Shown here in pieces: positions 1 to 6,142 of a stretch of 6,970 nt of DNA. Under the pieces are notes generated by a model. The model was not told the origin of the DNA. It ran no database searches and saw nothing but the letters and a program-made list of their open reading frames with translations. The stretch's first letter is position 1. Each line of letters opens with the position of its first letter. The position numbers and the translations under genes were made by a program. Origin of the DNA: Stenotrophomonas sp. UBA7346 (lineage in GTDB: Bacteria > Pseudomonadota > Gammaproteobacteria > Xanthomonadales > Xanthomonadaceae); NCBI GenBank assembly GCA_002471015.1, contig DKPB01000012.1, positions 1-6,970 of the forward strand, in the 5' to 3' direction.

Positions 1-973
1 GTTCAAGCAGACCGGCACCCGCTATGCCAACGCCTGGCACCATCACCAGCCGTTCTGGTACTACCTGCAGGTGATGGCAACGCTGTGGCTGCCGGGCAGC
101 CTGCTGGCCCCTTGGCTGGTCCCGGCCTGGTGGCGGCGTTGCCGCCGCGCCGACCCGCGTTACATCCTGCTGCTGGGCTGGGCGCTGCTGGTGCTGCTGT
201 TCTTCAGCGCAAGCCCTGGCAAACGCGAGGTCTACATCCTGCCAATGCTGCCGGCGCTGGCCGTGGCCGCCGCACCGCTGCTGCCCGGCCTGCTGCGCCG
301 TACCGGCGTGCGCTGGCTGCTGCTGATCTATGTACTGCTGCTGGCCACCGCCACCCTGGTGGTCGGCTATGGCGCGGTGCACGGCGATGGCTGGGCGCAG
401 CGCAATGCCATCAAGCGCGCGATCGACCCCTGGGTATTGCCGCAGGTGGGCTGGTGGCTGATTGGCTTTGGGGCCGCCACCCTGGTGGTGGCGCTGATGC
501 TGCGCCTGCGCCGCGCTGGTTTGGCGGTGGTGCTGACCACGGTGATGCTGTGGGCGATGTATGGCCTGGGTGCGATGCCTGCATTGGACCCGTACAGCTC
601 CGCCTCGCTGGTAATGGACAAGGTGCGCGCACGCATCGGCCCGGATGCCGAGCTGGGCATGGTTGCCTGGCGTGAACAGAACCTGCTGCAGACCCACCCG
701 CAGGCCACCGATTTCGGTTTCAAACGACCAGTTGCCGAGCAATGGGAGGACGCCGCGCACTGGGTGGCGCAGGACCCGCAGCGGCGTTGGCTGTTCGTGC
801 TGGACAAGGCCATGTCCCCCTGCGCCGAGCCCAGCCAGGTGATCGATATCGGCAGCGCCAACCGCAACAACTGGCAACTGCTGCCGGGCACGGCATTGCA
901 TGCCGACTGCGTTGCCAGCACCCATGGTGTGGTCACCGGTGGCGACGAAGCCCTGGACAGCGACGGCGATTGA
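1..973 (+). CDS. ArnT/PMT-type membrane glycosyltransferase, C-terminal part
   Basis: The frame is open from base 2 (first codon TTC) to the TGA at 971-973, so the 5' end lies outside the window; 323 residues are visible. The visible part starts with a PFWYYL stretch, also seen in ArnT-like proteins, followed by about six hydrophobic segments. These include a YILPMLPALAVAAAP helix after an SPGKREV loop, a pattern typical of GT39/ArnT enzymes. A soluble C-terminal domain follows, with GMVAWREQNLL, DFGFKRP and a late Cys pair. Family members use polyprenyl-phosphate sugar donors at the periplasmic face of the inner membrane; ArnT itself adds aminoarabinose to lipid A. The catalytic N-terminal half is missing, so the exact donor and acceptor cannot be judged. 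The neighbouring PAP2 phosphatase and EptA-type enzyme support a lipid A or envelope glycolipid role (inference). Confidence 0.82.
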   Translation, partial: FKQTGTRYANAWHHHQPFWYYLQVMATLWLPGSLLAPWLVPAWWRRCRRADPRYILLLGWALLVLLFFSASPGKREVYILPMLPALAVAAAPLLPGLLRRTGVRWLLLIYVLLLATATLVVGYGAVHGDGWAQRNAIKRAIDPWVLPQVGWWLIGFGAATLVVALMLRLRRAGLAVVLTTVMLWAMYGLGAMPALDPYSSASLVMDKVRARIGPDAELGMVAWREQNLLQTHPQATDFGFKRPVAEQWEDAAHWVAQDPQRRWLFVLDKAMSPCAEPSQVIDIGSANRNNWQLLPGTALHADCVASTHGVVTGGDEALDSDGD

Positions 974-1011
974 TCCGGAGCGACCAAGCCGCTGTCCCCC
1001 AGGCACAGCGG

Positions 1012-1050
1012 CTGCAGGCACCGAGCGGCGACGGTTGTTGCCGCCTGCAG
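1012..1050 (+). other. long imperfect hairpin after the glycosyltransferase gene
   Basis: CTGCAGG at 1012-1018 pairs with CCTGCAG at 1044-1050. CGGCGAC at 1026-1032 pairs with GTTGCCG at 1037-1043 with one G-T wobble and a GGTT loop. A 7-nt bulge (1019-1025) interrupts the left arm. It starts 38 bp after the stop of the upstream gene. No T-tract follows, so it is not a classical intrinsic terminator; it may stabilise the 3' end or slow transcription into the phosphatase operon (inference). Confidence 0.5.
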
Positions 1051-1052
1051 TC

Positions 1053-1080
1053 TGAAGCCTGAAGCCTGAAGCCTGAAGCC
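1053..1080. repeat. tandem repeat, 4 x 7 bp (TGAAGCC)
   Basis: Four perfect head-to-tail copies of TGAAGCC occupy 1053-1059, 1060-1066, 1067-1073 and 1074-1080. The repeat is non-coding and directly abuts the CCGAC box series. A perfect heptamer array of this kind is prone to slippage, so copy number may vary between strains. That could change the distance between upstream elements and the putative operator. Confidence 0.9.
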
Positions 1081-1150
1081 CCGACATTACGCCGACATCA
1101 TTCCGACCTGTCTCCGACAGGCCCCGACAGAGCATGACAGCACCCCGATT
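1081..1150 (+). promoter_or_regulatory. helically phased CCGAC direct repeats, putative operator array
   Basis: CCGAC begins at 1081, 1092, 1103, 1114 and 1124, giving steps of 11, 11, 11 and 10 bp. The phase continues weakly with ATGAC at 1134 and CCGAT at 1145. The first two and last two full boxes extend to CCGACA. Direct hexamers one helical turn apart are the arrangement recognised by many OmpR/PhoB-family response regulators, which bind head-to-tail on one face of the DNA. The series ends shortly before the PAP2 start at 1168, and I see no convincing -10 box near it. A small hairpin, CCTGTC-TCC-GACAGG (1107-1121), overlaps boxes three and four. The regulator is unknown; regulation of the downstream pair is inference. 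Confidence 0.45.
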
Positions 1151-1167
1151 CACGGTGCCCATGTTCC

Positions 1168-1941
1168 ATGCCGCAGCTCCCTATCCCCACTGCCGTATTG
1201 CCTTCCATCGAGGGCAGCCGCCCCGGCCTGGCCGGGCGTGCCCTGCTGATCCCGCTATTGCTGGTGGCCGCAGGCAGCCTGGTGCTGATGGCAGGCAATG
1301 GCGACCAGTGGATCGCCGACCAGCTCTACCGCTGGCAAGGCAGCCAATGGGCCTTCAAGGACGCCTGGTGGACCAGCCACCTCATCCACAAGGGCGGCCG
1401 CAACCTCACCTGGTTTGCCGCATTGCTGGTGGTACTTGCCTTGATCCGCAGCAACATGGACAGCCGTTGGCGCCCCTTGCGCCGCCCGTTGGCCTACCTG
1501 CTGATCTCGGTGGCCCTGTCCACCGGCATCGTTGCGCTGCTGAAATCGTGGACACACATGGACTGCCCCTGGGACCTGGAACGTTACGGCGGGCTGCGTC
1601 CCTTCATCGGCCTGTTCGAGCACCGGCCCGTGGCCTGGGGCCATGCTGCCTGCTTCCCGGCAGGCCACGCAGGCTCCGGATACGCCTGGGTGGCGTTGTT
1701 CTATTTCATGCTGCAGGTACGCCCGCAGTGGCGCTGGCCCGCGCTCGGTGCCGCGTTGCTGACCGGAATGGTGTTTGGGCTGGCCCAGCAACTGCGCGGG
1801 GCCCACTTTGCCTCACATGACCTGTGGGCGCTGGCCATCAGCTGGCTGGTAGCCACAACGCTGTACCTGTGGATGTTCCCGCTCACGGCTTCCGCCTTCC
1901 CATCCCATGCCGTATCCGGCAACGCCGGAGAGACCGCATGA
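1168..1941 (+). CDS. PAP2-family membrane phosphatase
   Basis: This 257-residue integral membrane protein carries the three PAP2 phosphatase signatures. They are a lysine-led motif K126..P134 (KSWTHMDCP), PAGH at 164-167 (the PSGH position, H167 being the general acid), and RGAHFASHD at 210-218 with R210 and H213/H217. Hydrophobic segments fall near 24-43, 80-93, 108-125, 171-184, 190-209 and 219-239, matching the usual six-helix fold. ATG 1168 is the first possible start after an in-frame stop at 1135-1137; its Shine-Dalgarno is poor. The stop overlaps the start of the EptA-type gene by ATGA, implying translational coupling. Family members remove phosphate from undecaprenyl diphosphate, phosphatidylglycerol phosphate or lipid A. 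Coupling to a phosphoethanolamine transferase favours lipid A 1- or 4'-phosphate or carrier-lipid recycling, but the substrate cannot be read from sequence. Confidence 0.88.
   Translation: MPQLPIPTAVLPSIEGSRPGLAGRALLIPLLLVAAGSLVLMAGNGDQWIADQLYRWQGSQWAFKDAWWTSHLIHKGGRNLTWFAALLVVLALIRSNMDSRWRPLRRPLAYLLISVALSTGIVALLKSWTHMDCPWDLERYGGLRPFIGLFEHRPVAWGHAACFPAGHAGSGYAWVALFYFMLQVRPQWRWPALGAALLTGMVFGLAQQLRGAHFASHDLWALAISWLVATTLYLWMFPLTASAFPSHAVSGNAGETA
1927..1930 (+). promoter_or_regulatory. Shine-Dalgarno for the EptA-type gene
   Basis: GGAG at 1927-1930, inside the end of the PAP2 gene, lies 7 nt before ATG 1938. This decides the start against the in-frame upstream ATG at 1824, which is deep within the phosphatase gene and would add 38 residues unlike the family N-terminus. 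Confidence 0.75.
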
Positions 1942-3590
1942 GCGTCGCCGTCCCCCGCCCCGCCGCGTTGAACCTGTCCTGGTCGCGCCTGCGCAACTGG
2001 CGGCCAGAGATCAGCACCGAGGCCTTGATCCTGCTGGCCAGCGTGTTCTTCGCCCTGGTCTGCAATACCCTGTTCTGGCGCAGCGCCATCGCCACCAATC
2101 CCAGCAGCATGCCGTTCGCGGTGTCGTTGTTCGCACTGCTGGCAAGCGTACATGCCCTGTTGTTCGGGCTGCTGATCTGGCGCTGGAATGCCAAGGTGCT
2201 GCTGACCTTGCTGTTCATCACCACGGCTTTCGCCACGCACTACATGAACAGCTACAACGTCTACCTGGACGCTGACATGCTGCGCAACGTGCTGGCCACG
2301 GACCACAAGGAGTCGCGTGAACTGATGACGCCAGCGCTGCTGCTGCCACTGCTCGGCTACGGCCTGTTGCCCACCCTGCTGTTGTGGCGCGTGCGCCTGC
2401 GAAAGCGCAGTTGGGGCCGTACCCTGCTATGGCGCCTGGCTTTCCTGGTGGCGGTGGTGGTGGCCGGCAGTGCCGGCACCATGCTTTCCTTCCAGAATGT
2501 TTCGGCCTTGATGCGCAACCACCGCGAAGTGCGCTATCTGGCCACGCCGGTGAACTACCTGATCGCGCTGAAGCAGAACTTCTCCAGTTCCAGCCCGATG
2601 ACCAAGCAGCCCAAGCTGCCGCTGGGAACGGACGCCAAAGCCATGCCCCGCGCTGCCAGCAGCAAGCCGCGCCTGCTGGTGCTGGTGGTGGGTGAAACCG
2701 TGCGCGCCCAGAACTGGGGGTTGAACGGCTATGCCCGCCAGACCACCCCGGAGCTGGCACAGACCGGCGTGATCAACTTCCCCGACATGCATGCCTGCGG
2801 CACCAGCACCGAGGTATCGCTGCCGTGCATGTTCTCGCCATTTGGTCGCCACGACTATGACGAGAAGAAGATCCGCGGCCACCAGTCATTGCTGCATGTG
2901 CTGGAGCACGCTGGTATCAGCACCTTGTGGCGGGACAACCAATCCGGCTGCAAGGGTGTCTGCGACGGGCTGACAATCGAGCGCCTGGACGATGCGACCA
3001 AGCCCGGTCTGTGCGCCGACGGCCGCTGCATGGATGAAATCCTGCTGGACAACCTGGCCACGCAGGTCCGTGCCAAACCGGGCGACCGAGTAGTGGTGCT
3101 GCACCAGCTTGGCAACCACGGCCCCAGCTATTTCCAGCGCTACCCAGCGCAGTTCCGCCAGTTCGCGCCCACCTGCGACACAGCGGACCTGGGCAAGTGC
3201 AGCCGCCAGGACATCGTCAACAGCTACGACAACTCCATCCGTTACACCGACCATTTCCTGAGCCGTACCATCGCCACGCTACGCGGCCTGGAGGACTACG
3301 ACACCGCCATGATCTACCTGTCCGACCATGGCGAATCATTGGGTGAGAAGGGCCTGTACCTGCATGGTGTTCCGTATGCGATCGCACCGGAGGAGCAGAC
3401 CCGGGTACCGATGGTGATGTGGTTCTCCCCCGGCTTTGCCAGCGACCGCGGTCTGGATACAAGCTGCCTGCGCCAGCGCGCTGCCCAGCACACCGACCAG
3501 GACAACCTGTTCCCCTCGGTACTGGGCCTGATGCAGGTGCAGACCTCGGTGTATGACCGGTCCCGCGACCTGTTCGCCCCCTGCACATAA
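1938..3590 (+). CDS. eptA: EptA-type phosphoethanolamine--lipid A transferase
   Basis: The product has 550 residues, the usual EptA/MCR length. About five N-terminal helices (within roughly residues 28-200) anchor a periplasmic alkaline-phosphatase-fold domain. Metal and catalytic residues are all in place: E253 in VVGETVRAQ, the nucleophile T291 in CGTSTEVSLPCMFS, H389/H394 in HQLGNHGPS, D463-H464 in LSDHGES, and H476. Spacings match the MCR-1 residues E246, T285, D465, H466 and H478. Cysteines in close pairs (287/297, 338/342, 359/364, 413/421) fit the periplasmic disulfides of the family. The enzyme moves phosphoethanolamine from phosphatidylethanolamine to lipid A phosphates, lowering surface negative charge; homologues reduce cationic peptide and polymyxin binding. 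It is translationally coupled to the PAP2 gene by a 4-bp overlap. I see nothing truncated or degenerate. Chromosomal EptA is normal in this lineage and nothing here marks it as an acquired mcr. Confidence 0.93.
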   Translation: MSVAVPRPAALNLSWSRLRNWRPEISTEALILLASVFFALVCNTLFWRSAIATNPSSMPFAVSLFALLASVHALLFGLLIWRWNAKVLLTLLFITTAFATHYMNSYNVYLDADMLRNVLATDHKESRELMTPALLLPLLGYGLLPTLLLWRVRLRKRSWGRTLLWRLAFLVAVVVAGSAGTMLSFQNVSALMRNHREVRYLATPVNYLIALKQNFSSSSPMTKQPKLPLGTDAKAMPRAASSKPRLLVLVVGETVRAQNWGLNGYARQTTPELAQTGVINFPDMHACGTSTEVSLPCMFSPFGRHDYDEKKIRGHQSLLHVLEHAGISTLWRDNQSGCKGVCDGLTIERLDDATKPGLCADGRCMDEILLDNLATQVRAKPGDRVVVLHQLGNHGPSYFQRYPAQFRQFAPTCDTADLGKCSRQDIVNSYDNSIRYTDHFLSRTIATLRGLEDYDTAMIYLSDHGESLGEKGLYLHGVPYAIAPEEQTRVPMVMWFSPGFASDRGLDTSCLRQRAAQHTDQDNLFPSVLGLMQVQTSVYDRSRDLFAPCT

Positions 3591-3598
3591 GGCCGTAT

Positions 3599-3622
3599 GT
3601 AGTGCCGAGCCATGCTCGGCAG
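3599..3622 (+). repeat. SMAG-type GTAG palindrome, unit 1
   Basis: A GTAG head at 3599-3602 is followed by TGCCGAGC (3603-3610), loop CAT and GCTCGGCA (3614-3621), a perfect 8-bp stem. This is the layout of the Stenotrophomonas GTAG (SMAG) REP family. It begins 9 bp after the eptA stop, so in mRNA it could protect the 3' end. Confidence 0.9.
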
Positions 3623-3644
3623 AGGCCTTCCCCACAACCCCACC

Positions 3645-3668
3645 GTAGTGCCCAGCCATGCTCGGCAG
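3645..3668 (+). repeat. SMAG-type GTAG palindrome, unit 2
   Basis: Same layout as unit 1, exactly 46 bp downstream. A single change (C at 3653) puts one mismatch in the stem. The 22-nt tails after units 1 and 2 are nearly identical, so 3599-3644 and 3645-3690 form a 46-bp tandem duplication differing at three positions. Confidence 0.9.
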
Positions 3669-3690
3669 AGGCTTTCCCCACAATCCCACC

Positions 3691-3714
3691 GTAGTGCCGA
3701 GCCATGCTCGGCAG
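3691..3714 (+). repeat. SMAG-type GTAG palindrome, unit 3
   Basis: A third direct copy, again 46 bp on, has a perfect stem (3695-3702 with 3706-3713). It is followed by a different 20-nt spacer and then an inverted unit. Confidence 0.9.
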
Positions 3715-3734
3715 AGGCTCTACCGGTAACGCCC

Positions 3735-3758
3735 CTGCCGAGCATGCCTCGGCACTAC
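3735..3758 (-). repeat. SMAG-type GTAG palindrome, unit 4 (inverted)
   Basis: On the - strand this reads GTAG, TGCCGAG, a GCATG centre, then CTCGGCAG. With unit 3 it makes an inverted pair 20 nt apart, the arrangement (as in REPINs) thought to be the form mobilised by REP-associated tyrosine transposases. No such transposase gene is in the window. Confidence 0.88.
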
Positions 3759-3823
3759 CTGGGTGCATCCCTTTGTCCACTTGCGGCCCAGCCGCCGCCC
3801 CACTAGCCTTCGCCGGTACTTAC

Positions 3824-3835
3824 AAACCGGGGTTT
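3824..3835 (+). promoter_or_regulatory. short inverted repeat over the ribosome-binding region of the M2 peptidase
   Basis: AAACC-GG-GGTTT ends 3 nt before the GTG start at 3839 and contains the only purine-rich run that could serve as Shine-Dalgarno. The stem is only 5 bp, so an effect on initiation is speculative. Confidence 0.25.
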
Positions 3836-3838
3836 GCT

Positions 3839-5842
3839 GTGAAGAATCGTCATTTGGTCCTGGCCGCCGCCGTTGGCGTGGCCGTGCTCTCGCTGGCTGC
3901 CTGTAAAAAGGACGCCGCCACCGACGCCGCCAAGCCGGCCACCACCCAGGCCGCACCGGCCGAAAGCGCCGACCAGTTCATCGCCCGGGTCAATGCCGAA
4001 TACAAGGCCATGTACCCGGAAATGACCTCGGCCCAGTGGCTGTCGTCCACCTATATCAATGACGATTCGGCACGCGTGGCGGCCAAGGCCAACGAGCGCT
4101 GGCTGACCGTGCTCAATGGCTGGATCGAGCAGGCCAACAAGTACGACGGCCAGCCGATGAGCGCCGACACCAAGCGCGCCATCAGCCTGCTCAAGCTGAT
4201 GACCTCGATGCCCGCCCCGCGCGACCCGCAGAAGCTGGCCGAGCTGGCCGGCATCGCCACCAAGCTGGAGGGCGATTACGGCGCCGGCACTTACTGCGTC
4301 GGCGAAGGCGACAACAAGAACTGCCGCCAGCTCGGCGATCTCGAGAAGGTGCTGGCCACCTCGCGCGACTACGACAAGCAGCTCGATGCCTGGCAGGGCT
4401 GGCAGTCCACCGCCGTGCCGTCACGCGCCAACTACCAGCGCTTCGTCGAACTGGTCAATGAAGGCGCCCGCGAACTGGGCTATACCGATGCCGGCCAGAT
4501 GTGGCGCAGCGGCTACGACATGCCGGCCGACCAGGTTGGCCCGGAAACCGACCGCCTGTGGGAGCAGGTCAAGCCGCTGTACGAGCAGGTGCATTGCTAT
4601 ACCCGCGCCAAGCTGGACAAGGAATACGGCAAGGACAAGGCCGAAGTCGGCGGCGGCATGATTGCCGCGCACCTGACCGGCAACATGTGGCAGCAGGACT
4701 GGAGCAACCTGTGGGACATGACTGCGCCGTACCCGAACGCGGGCAGCCTGGACATCACCGCCGCACTGGAAAAGCAGTACCAGACCAACCTCAGTGCCGC
4801 CCTCGCCAAGGCCGGCGGCGCCGACCCGGCAAGTCGCTTCAAGGCACAGCGTGAGGCGGAGCTGGTCACTGCCCGGCAGATGACCGAGCGCGCGCAGGAC
4901 TTCTACGTCTCGCTGGGCATGCCCAAGCTGCCGGAGAGCTACTGGCAGAACACCCAGTTCATCAAGCCGCTGGACCGCAACGTGGTCTGCCACGCCAGCG
5001 CCTGGGACATGAACATGGGCGGCGACGGCAAGGATGTGGGCCCGGACGTGCGCACCAAGATGTGCATCACCCCGAACGAAGAAAACTTCACCACCATCTA
5101 CCACGAGCTGGGCCACATCTATTACGACCTGGCCTACAACCCGCTGCCACCGTTGTTCCAGGGCGGTGCCAACGACGGCTTCCACGAGGCCATCGGCGAC
5201 ACCATCGTGCTGGCAATGACGCCGAAGTACCTCAACTCGATCGGCCTGGTCGGCGCACAGCAGGAAAGCCGCGAAGCCACCATCAATGCGCAGATGCGCA
5301 TGGCGATGTCAGGCGTGTCGTTCCTGCCGTTCGGTCTGATGATCGACCGCTGGCGCTGGGGCGTGTTCGACGGCTCGATCAAGCCGGACCAGTACAACCA
5401 GAAGTGGTGGGAACTGAAGGCGCAGTACCAGGGCGTGGCCCCGGCCAGCGCACGCGGCGAGGAGTTCTTCGACGCCGGTGCCAAGTACCACGTGCCGGGC
5501 AATACCCCTTACCTGCGTTACTTCCTGGCGCGCATCCTGCAGTACCAGTTCTACAAGGGCCTGTGCGACGCGTCCGGCTACACCGGCCCGCTCAACGAAT
5601 GCAGCTTCTACGGCAACAAGGAAGCCGGGCAGAAGTTCTGGGCCATGCTGAGCAAGGGCTCCAGCCAGCCGTGGCAGGCCACGTTGAAGGAACTGACCGG
5701 CACCGAGAAGCTCGACGCCGGCCCGATGCTGGAATACTTCGCACCGCTGCAGGAATGGCTGAAGCAGCAGAACGAGGGCCAGATGTGTGGCTGGCAGGCA
5801 GCGGCTCCGGCTGCGCAGCCGGCACCGGCACCGGCTGGGTAA
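3839..5842 (+). CDS. M2-family zinc dipeptidyl carboxypeptidase (ACE homologue), lipoprotein
   Basis: The product has 667 residues. GTG 3839 is chosen because it gives a clean signal: KNRH, a hydrophobic core and lipobox L19-A20-A21-C22. The longer in-frame ATG at 3704 lies inside a SMAG repeat. After an Ala/Thr-rich linker comes the helical M2 domain. The zinc site is H422-E-L-G-H426 with the third ligand E450 in FHEAIGD, 27 residues after E423, the spacing found in human ACE. H551 and R560-Y561 in YHVPG..PYLRYF correspond to the transition-state His, chloride-site Arg and Tyr of ACE, and the following YQFYKGLC matches the conserved FQFHEALC region. The enzyme should release C-terminal dipeptides from periplasmic or external peptides; a related Xanthomonas ACE homologue has been characterised. 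An Ala/Pro-rich tail ends the protein. Lys at +2 suggests outer-membrane sorting (inference). The gene is monocistronic, between the repeats and a terminator. Confidence 0.94.
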   Translation: MKNRHLVLAAAVGVAVLSLAACKKDAATDAAKPATTQAAPAESADQFIARVNAEYKAMYPEMTSAQWLSSTYINDDSARVAAKANERWLTVLNGWIEQANKYDGQPMSADTKRAISLLKLMTSMPAPRDPQKLAELAGIATKLEGDYGAGTYCVGEGDNKNCRQLGDLEKVLATSRDYDKQLDAWQGWQSTAVPSRANYQRFVELVNEGARELGYTDAGQMWRSGYDMPADQVGPETDRLWEQVKPLYEQVHCYTRAKLDKEYGKDKAEVGGGMIAAHLTGNMWQQDWSNLWDMTAPYPNAGSLDITAALEKQYQTNLSAALAKAGGADPASRFKAQREAELVTARQMTERAQDFYVSLGMPKLPESYWQNTQFIKPLDRNVVCHASAWDMNMGGDGKDVGPDVRTKMCITPNEENFTTIYHELGHIYYDLAYNPLPPLFQGGANDGFHEAIGDTIVLAMTPKYLNSIGLVGAQQESREATINAQMRMAMSGVSFLPFGLMIDRWRWGVFDGSIKPDQYNQKWWELKAQYQGVAPASARGEEFFDAGAKYHVPGNTPYLRYFLARILQYQFYKGLCDASGYTGPLNECSFYGNKEAGQKFWAMLSKGSSQPWQATLKELTGTEKLDAGPMLEYFAPLQEWLKQQNEGQMCGWQAAAPAAQPAPAPAG

Positions 5843-5870
5843 GCCGCACCAGGTTTCAACGAACAACCGG

Positions 5871-5896
5871 AAAGGGCGCCAATGGCGCCCTTTCTG
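5871..5896 (+). terminator. intrinsic terminator after the M2 peptidase gene
   Basis: AAAGGGCGCC (5871-5880), loop AAT, and GGCGCCCTTT (5884-5893) form a perfect 10-bp stem ending in T's and followed by CTGTT. It sits 28 bp after the stop codon at 5840-5842. The A-rich left foot means it could also act on - strand transcripts. Confidence 0.88.
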
Positions 5897-6136
5897 TTGC
5901 AAGCTCGAGTCTTCGGAGCTTGCTGGGAACGTACCCTAGGGCGGTGTTACACCGCTGATTGGTGGTTCCGATTCTTATGACCGCTTGCTTGCCGCATAAC
6001 GATGCACCGCTAGCCGCAAAGCCGTCTCGGAAAATCCATATATCTATATGATTTTTAAGGAATTCAAGAAGCAGGACATCCAGTCATCAACGCTGCATAC
6101 TTGGCGCTACGCCGCCTTTAGGCGGTCTAACGGGTG
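5897..6136. other. gene-free stretch between peptidase terminator and cassette array
   Basis: I see no credible coding frame. It holds a 6-bp-armed inverted repeat AAGCTC..GAGCTT (5901-5921), a palindrome at 5934-5941 (CCCTAGGG), a 15-bp palindrome at 5941-5955, an AT-rich patch with CATATA-TC-TATATG (6037-6050), and a small hairpin CCGCC-TTTA-GGCGG (6112-6125). TATGAT at 6047-6052 resembles a -10 box but has no matching -35 box. GCATAAC at 5994-6000 loosely resembles an attC R'' box, but the distance to the next core (149 bp to 6142) and poor arm pairing make a complete attC doubtful. No integron integrase is present here. Confidence 0.6.
5941..5955. repeat. 15-bp palindrome
   Basis: GCGGTGT-T-ACACCGC has perfect 7-bp arms around a single central base and touches the CCCTAGGG palindrome at 5934-5941. 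It has the size and symmetry of a dimeric repressor site, but no nearby gene explains it. Confidence 0.45.
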
Positions 6137-6142
6137 TTAGGC
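6125..6142 (+). other. recombination junction at the left edge of the cassette array
   Basis: GTCTAAC (6125-6131) and GTTAGGC (6136-6142) are inverted integron core sites (RYYYAAC and GTTRRRY) separated by four bases. IntI cuts between the G and TT of GTTRRRY, so the crossover point would be 6136/6137. The TTAGGC to the right is complementary to the R'' box of the same cassette at 6509-6515. The paired inverted cores could be an attI simple site, the L'-R' half of an older attC, or a chromosomal secondary site. Without an adjacent intI gene I cannot decide. Confidence 0.6.

Noticed and set aside
1938..3590. Acquired mcr-type colistin resistance gene
   Set aside because: The gene has the GC content and codon use of its neighbours, is coupled to a PAP2 gene and has no flanking insertion sequence; a resident chromosomal EptA explains it better.
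3599..3714. CRISPR-like array (regular repeats of about 24 bp with 22-bp spacers)
   Set aside because: The 'spacers' are nearly identical, the repeats are GTAG-headed palindromes of the SMAG type, and one copy is inverted; there are no cas genes.
3217..3780. Open - strand frames with repeated peptide units across the SMAG cluster
   Set aside because: The peptide repetition simply mirrors the 46-bp DNA duplication (46 is not a multiple of 3, so each copy changes frame); no protein family is suggested.
3704..3838. Upstream ATG for the M2 peptidase at 3704
   Set aside because: It starts inside a SMAG unit and would bury the lipoprotein signal behind 45 repeat-derived residues; GTG 3839 gives a proper signal peptide.
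4421..5185. Long open frame on the - strand (254 codons) inside the M2 peptidase gene
   Set aside because: Its composition is a GC-rich shadow of the peptidase codons, with no recognisable domain, and it lies wholly within a gene with intact catalytic motifs.
5062..5958. Open frame of 298 codons on the + strand overlapping the peptidase end
   Set aside because: It is an alternative-frame Arg/Pro/Gly-rich shadow that also reads through the terminator; the peptidase frame is certain.
5994..6142. Possible complete attC from GCATAAC to GTTAGGC
   Set aside because: At 149 bp it would be longer than usual, its R'' box departs from consensus, and the arms do not pair convincingly. Kept only as a note on the gap.
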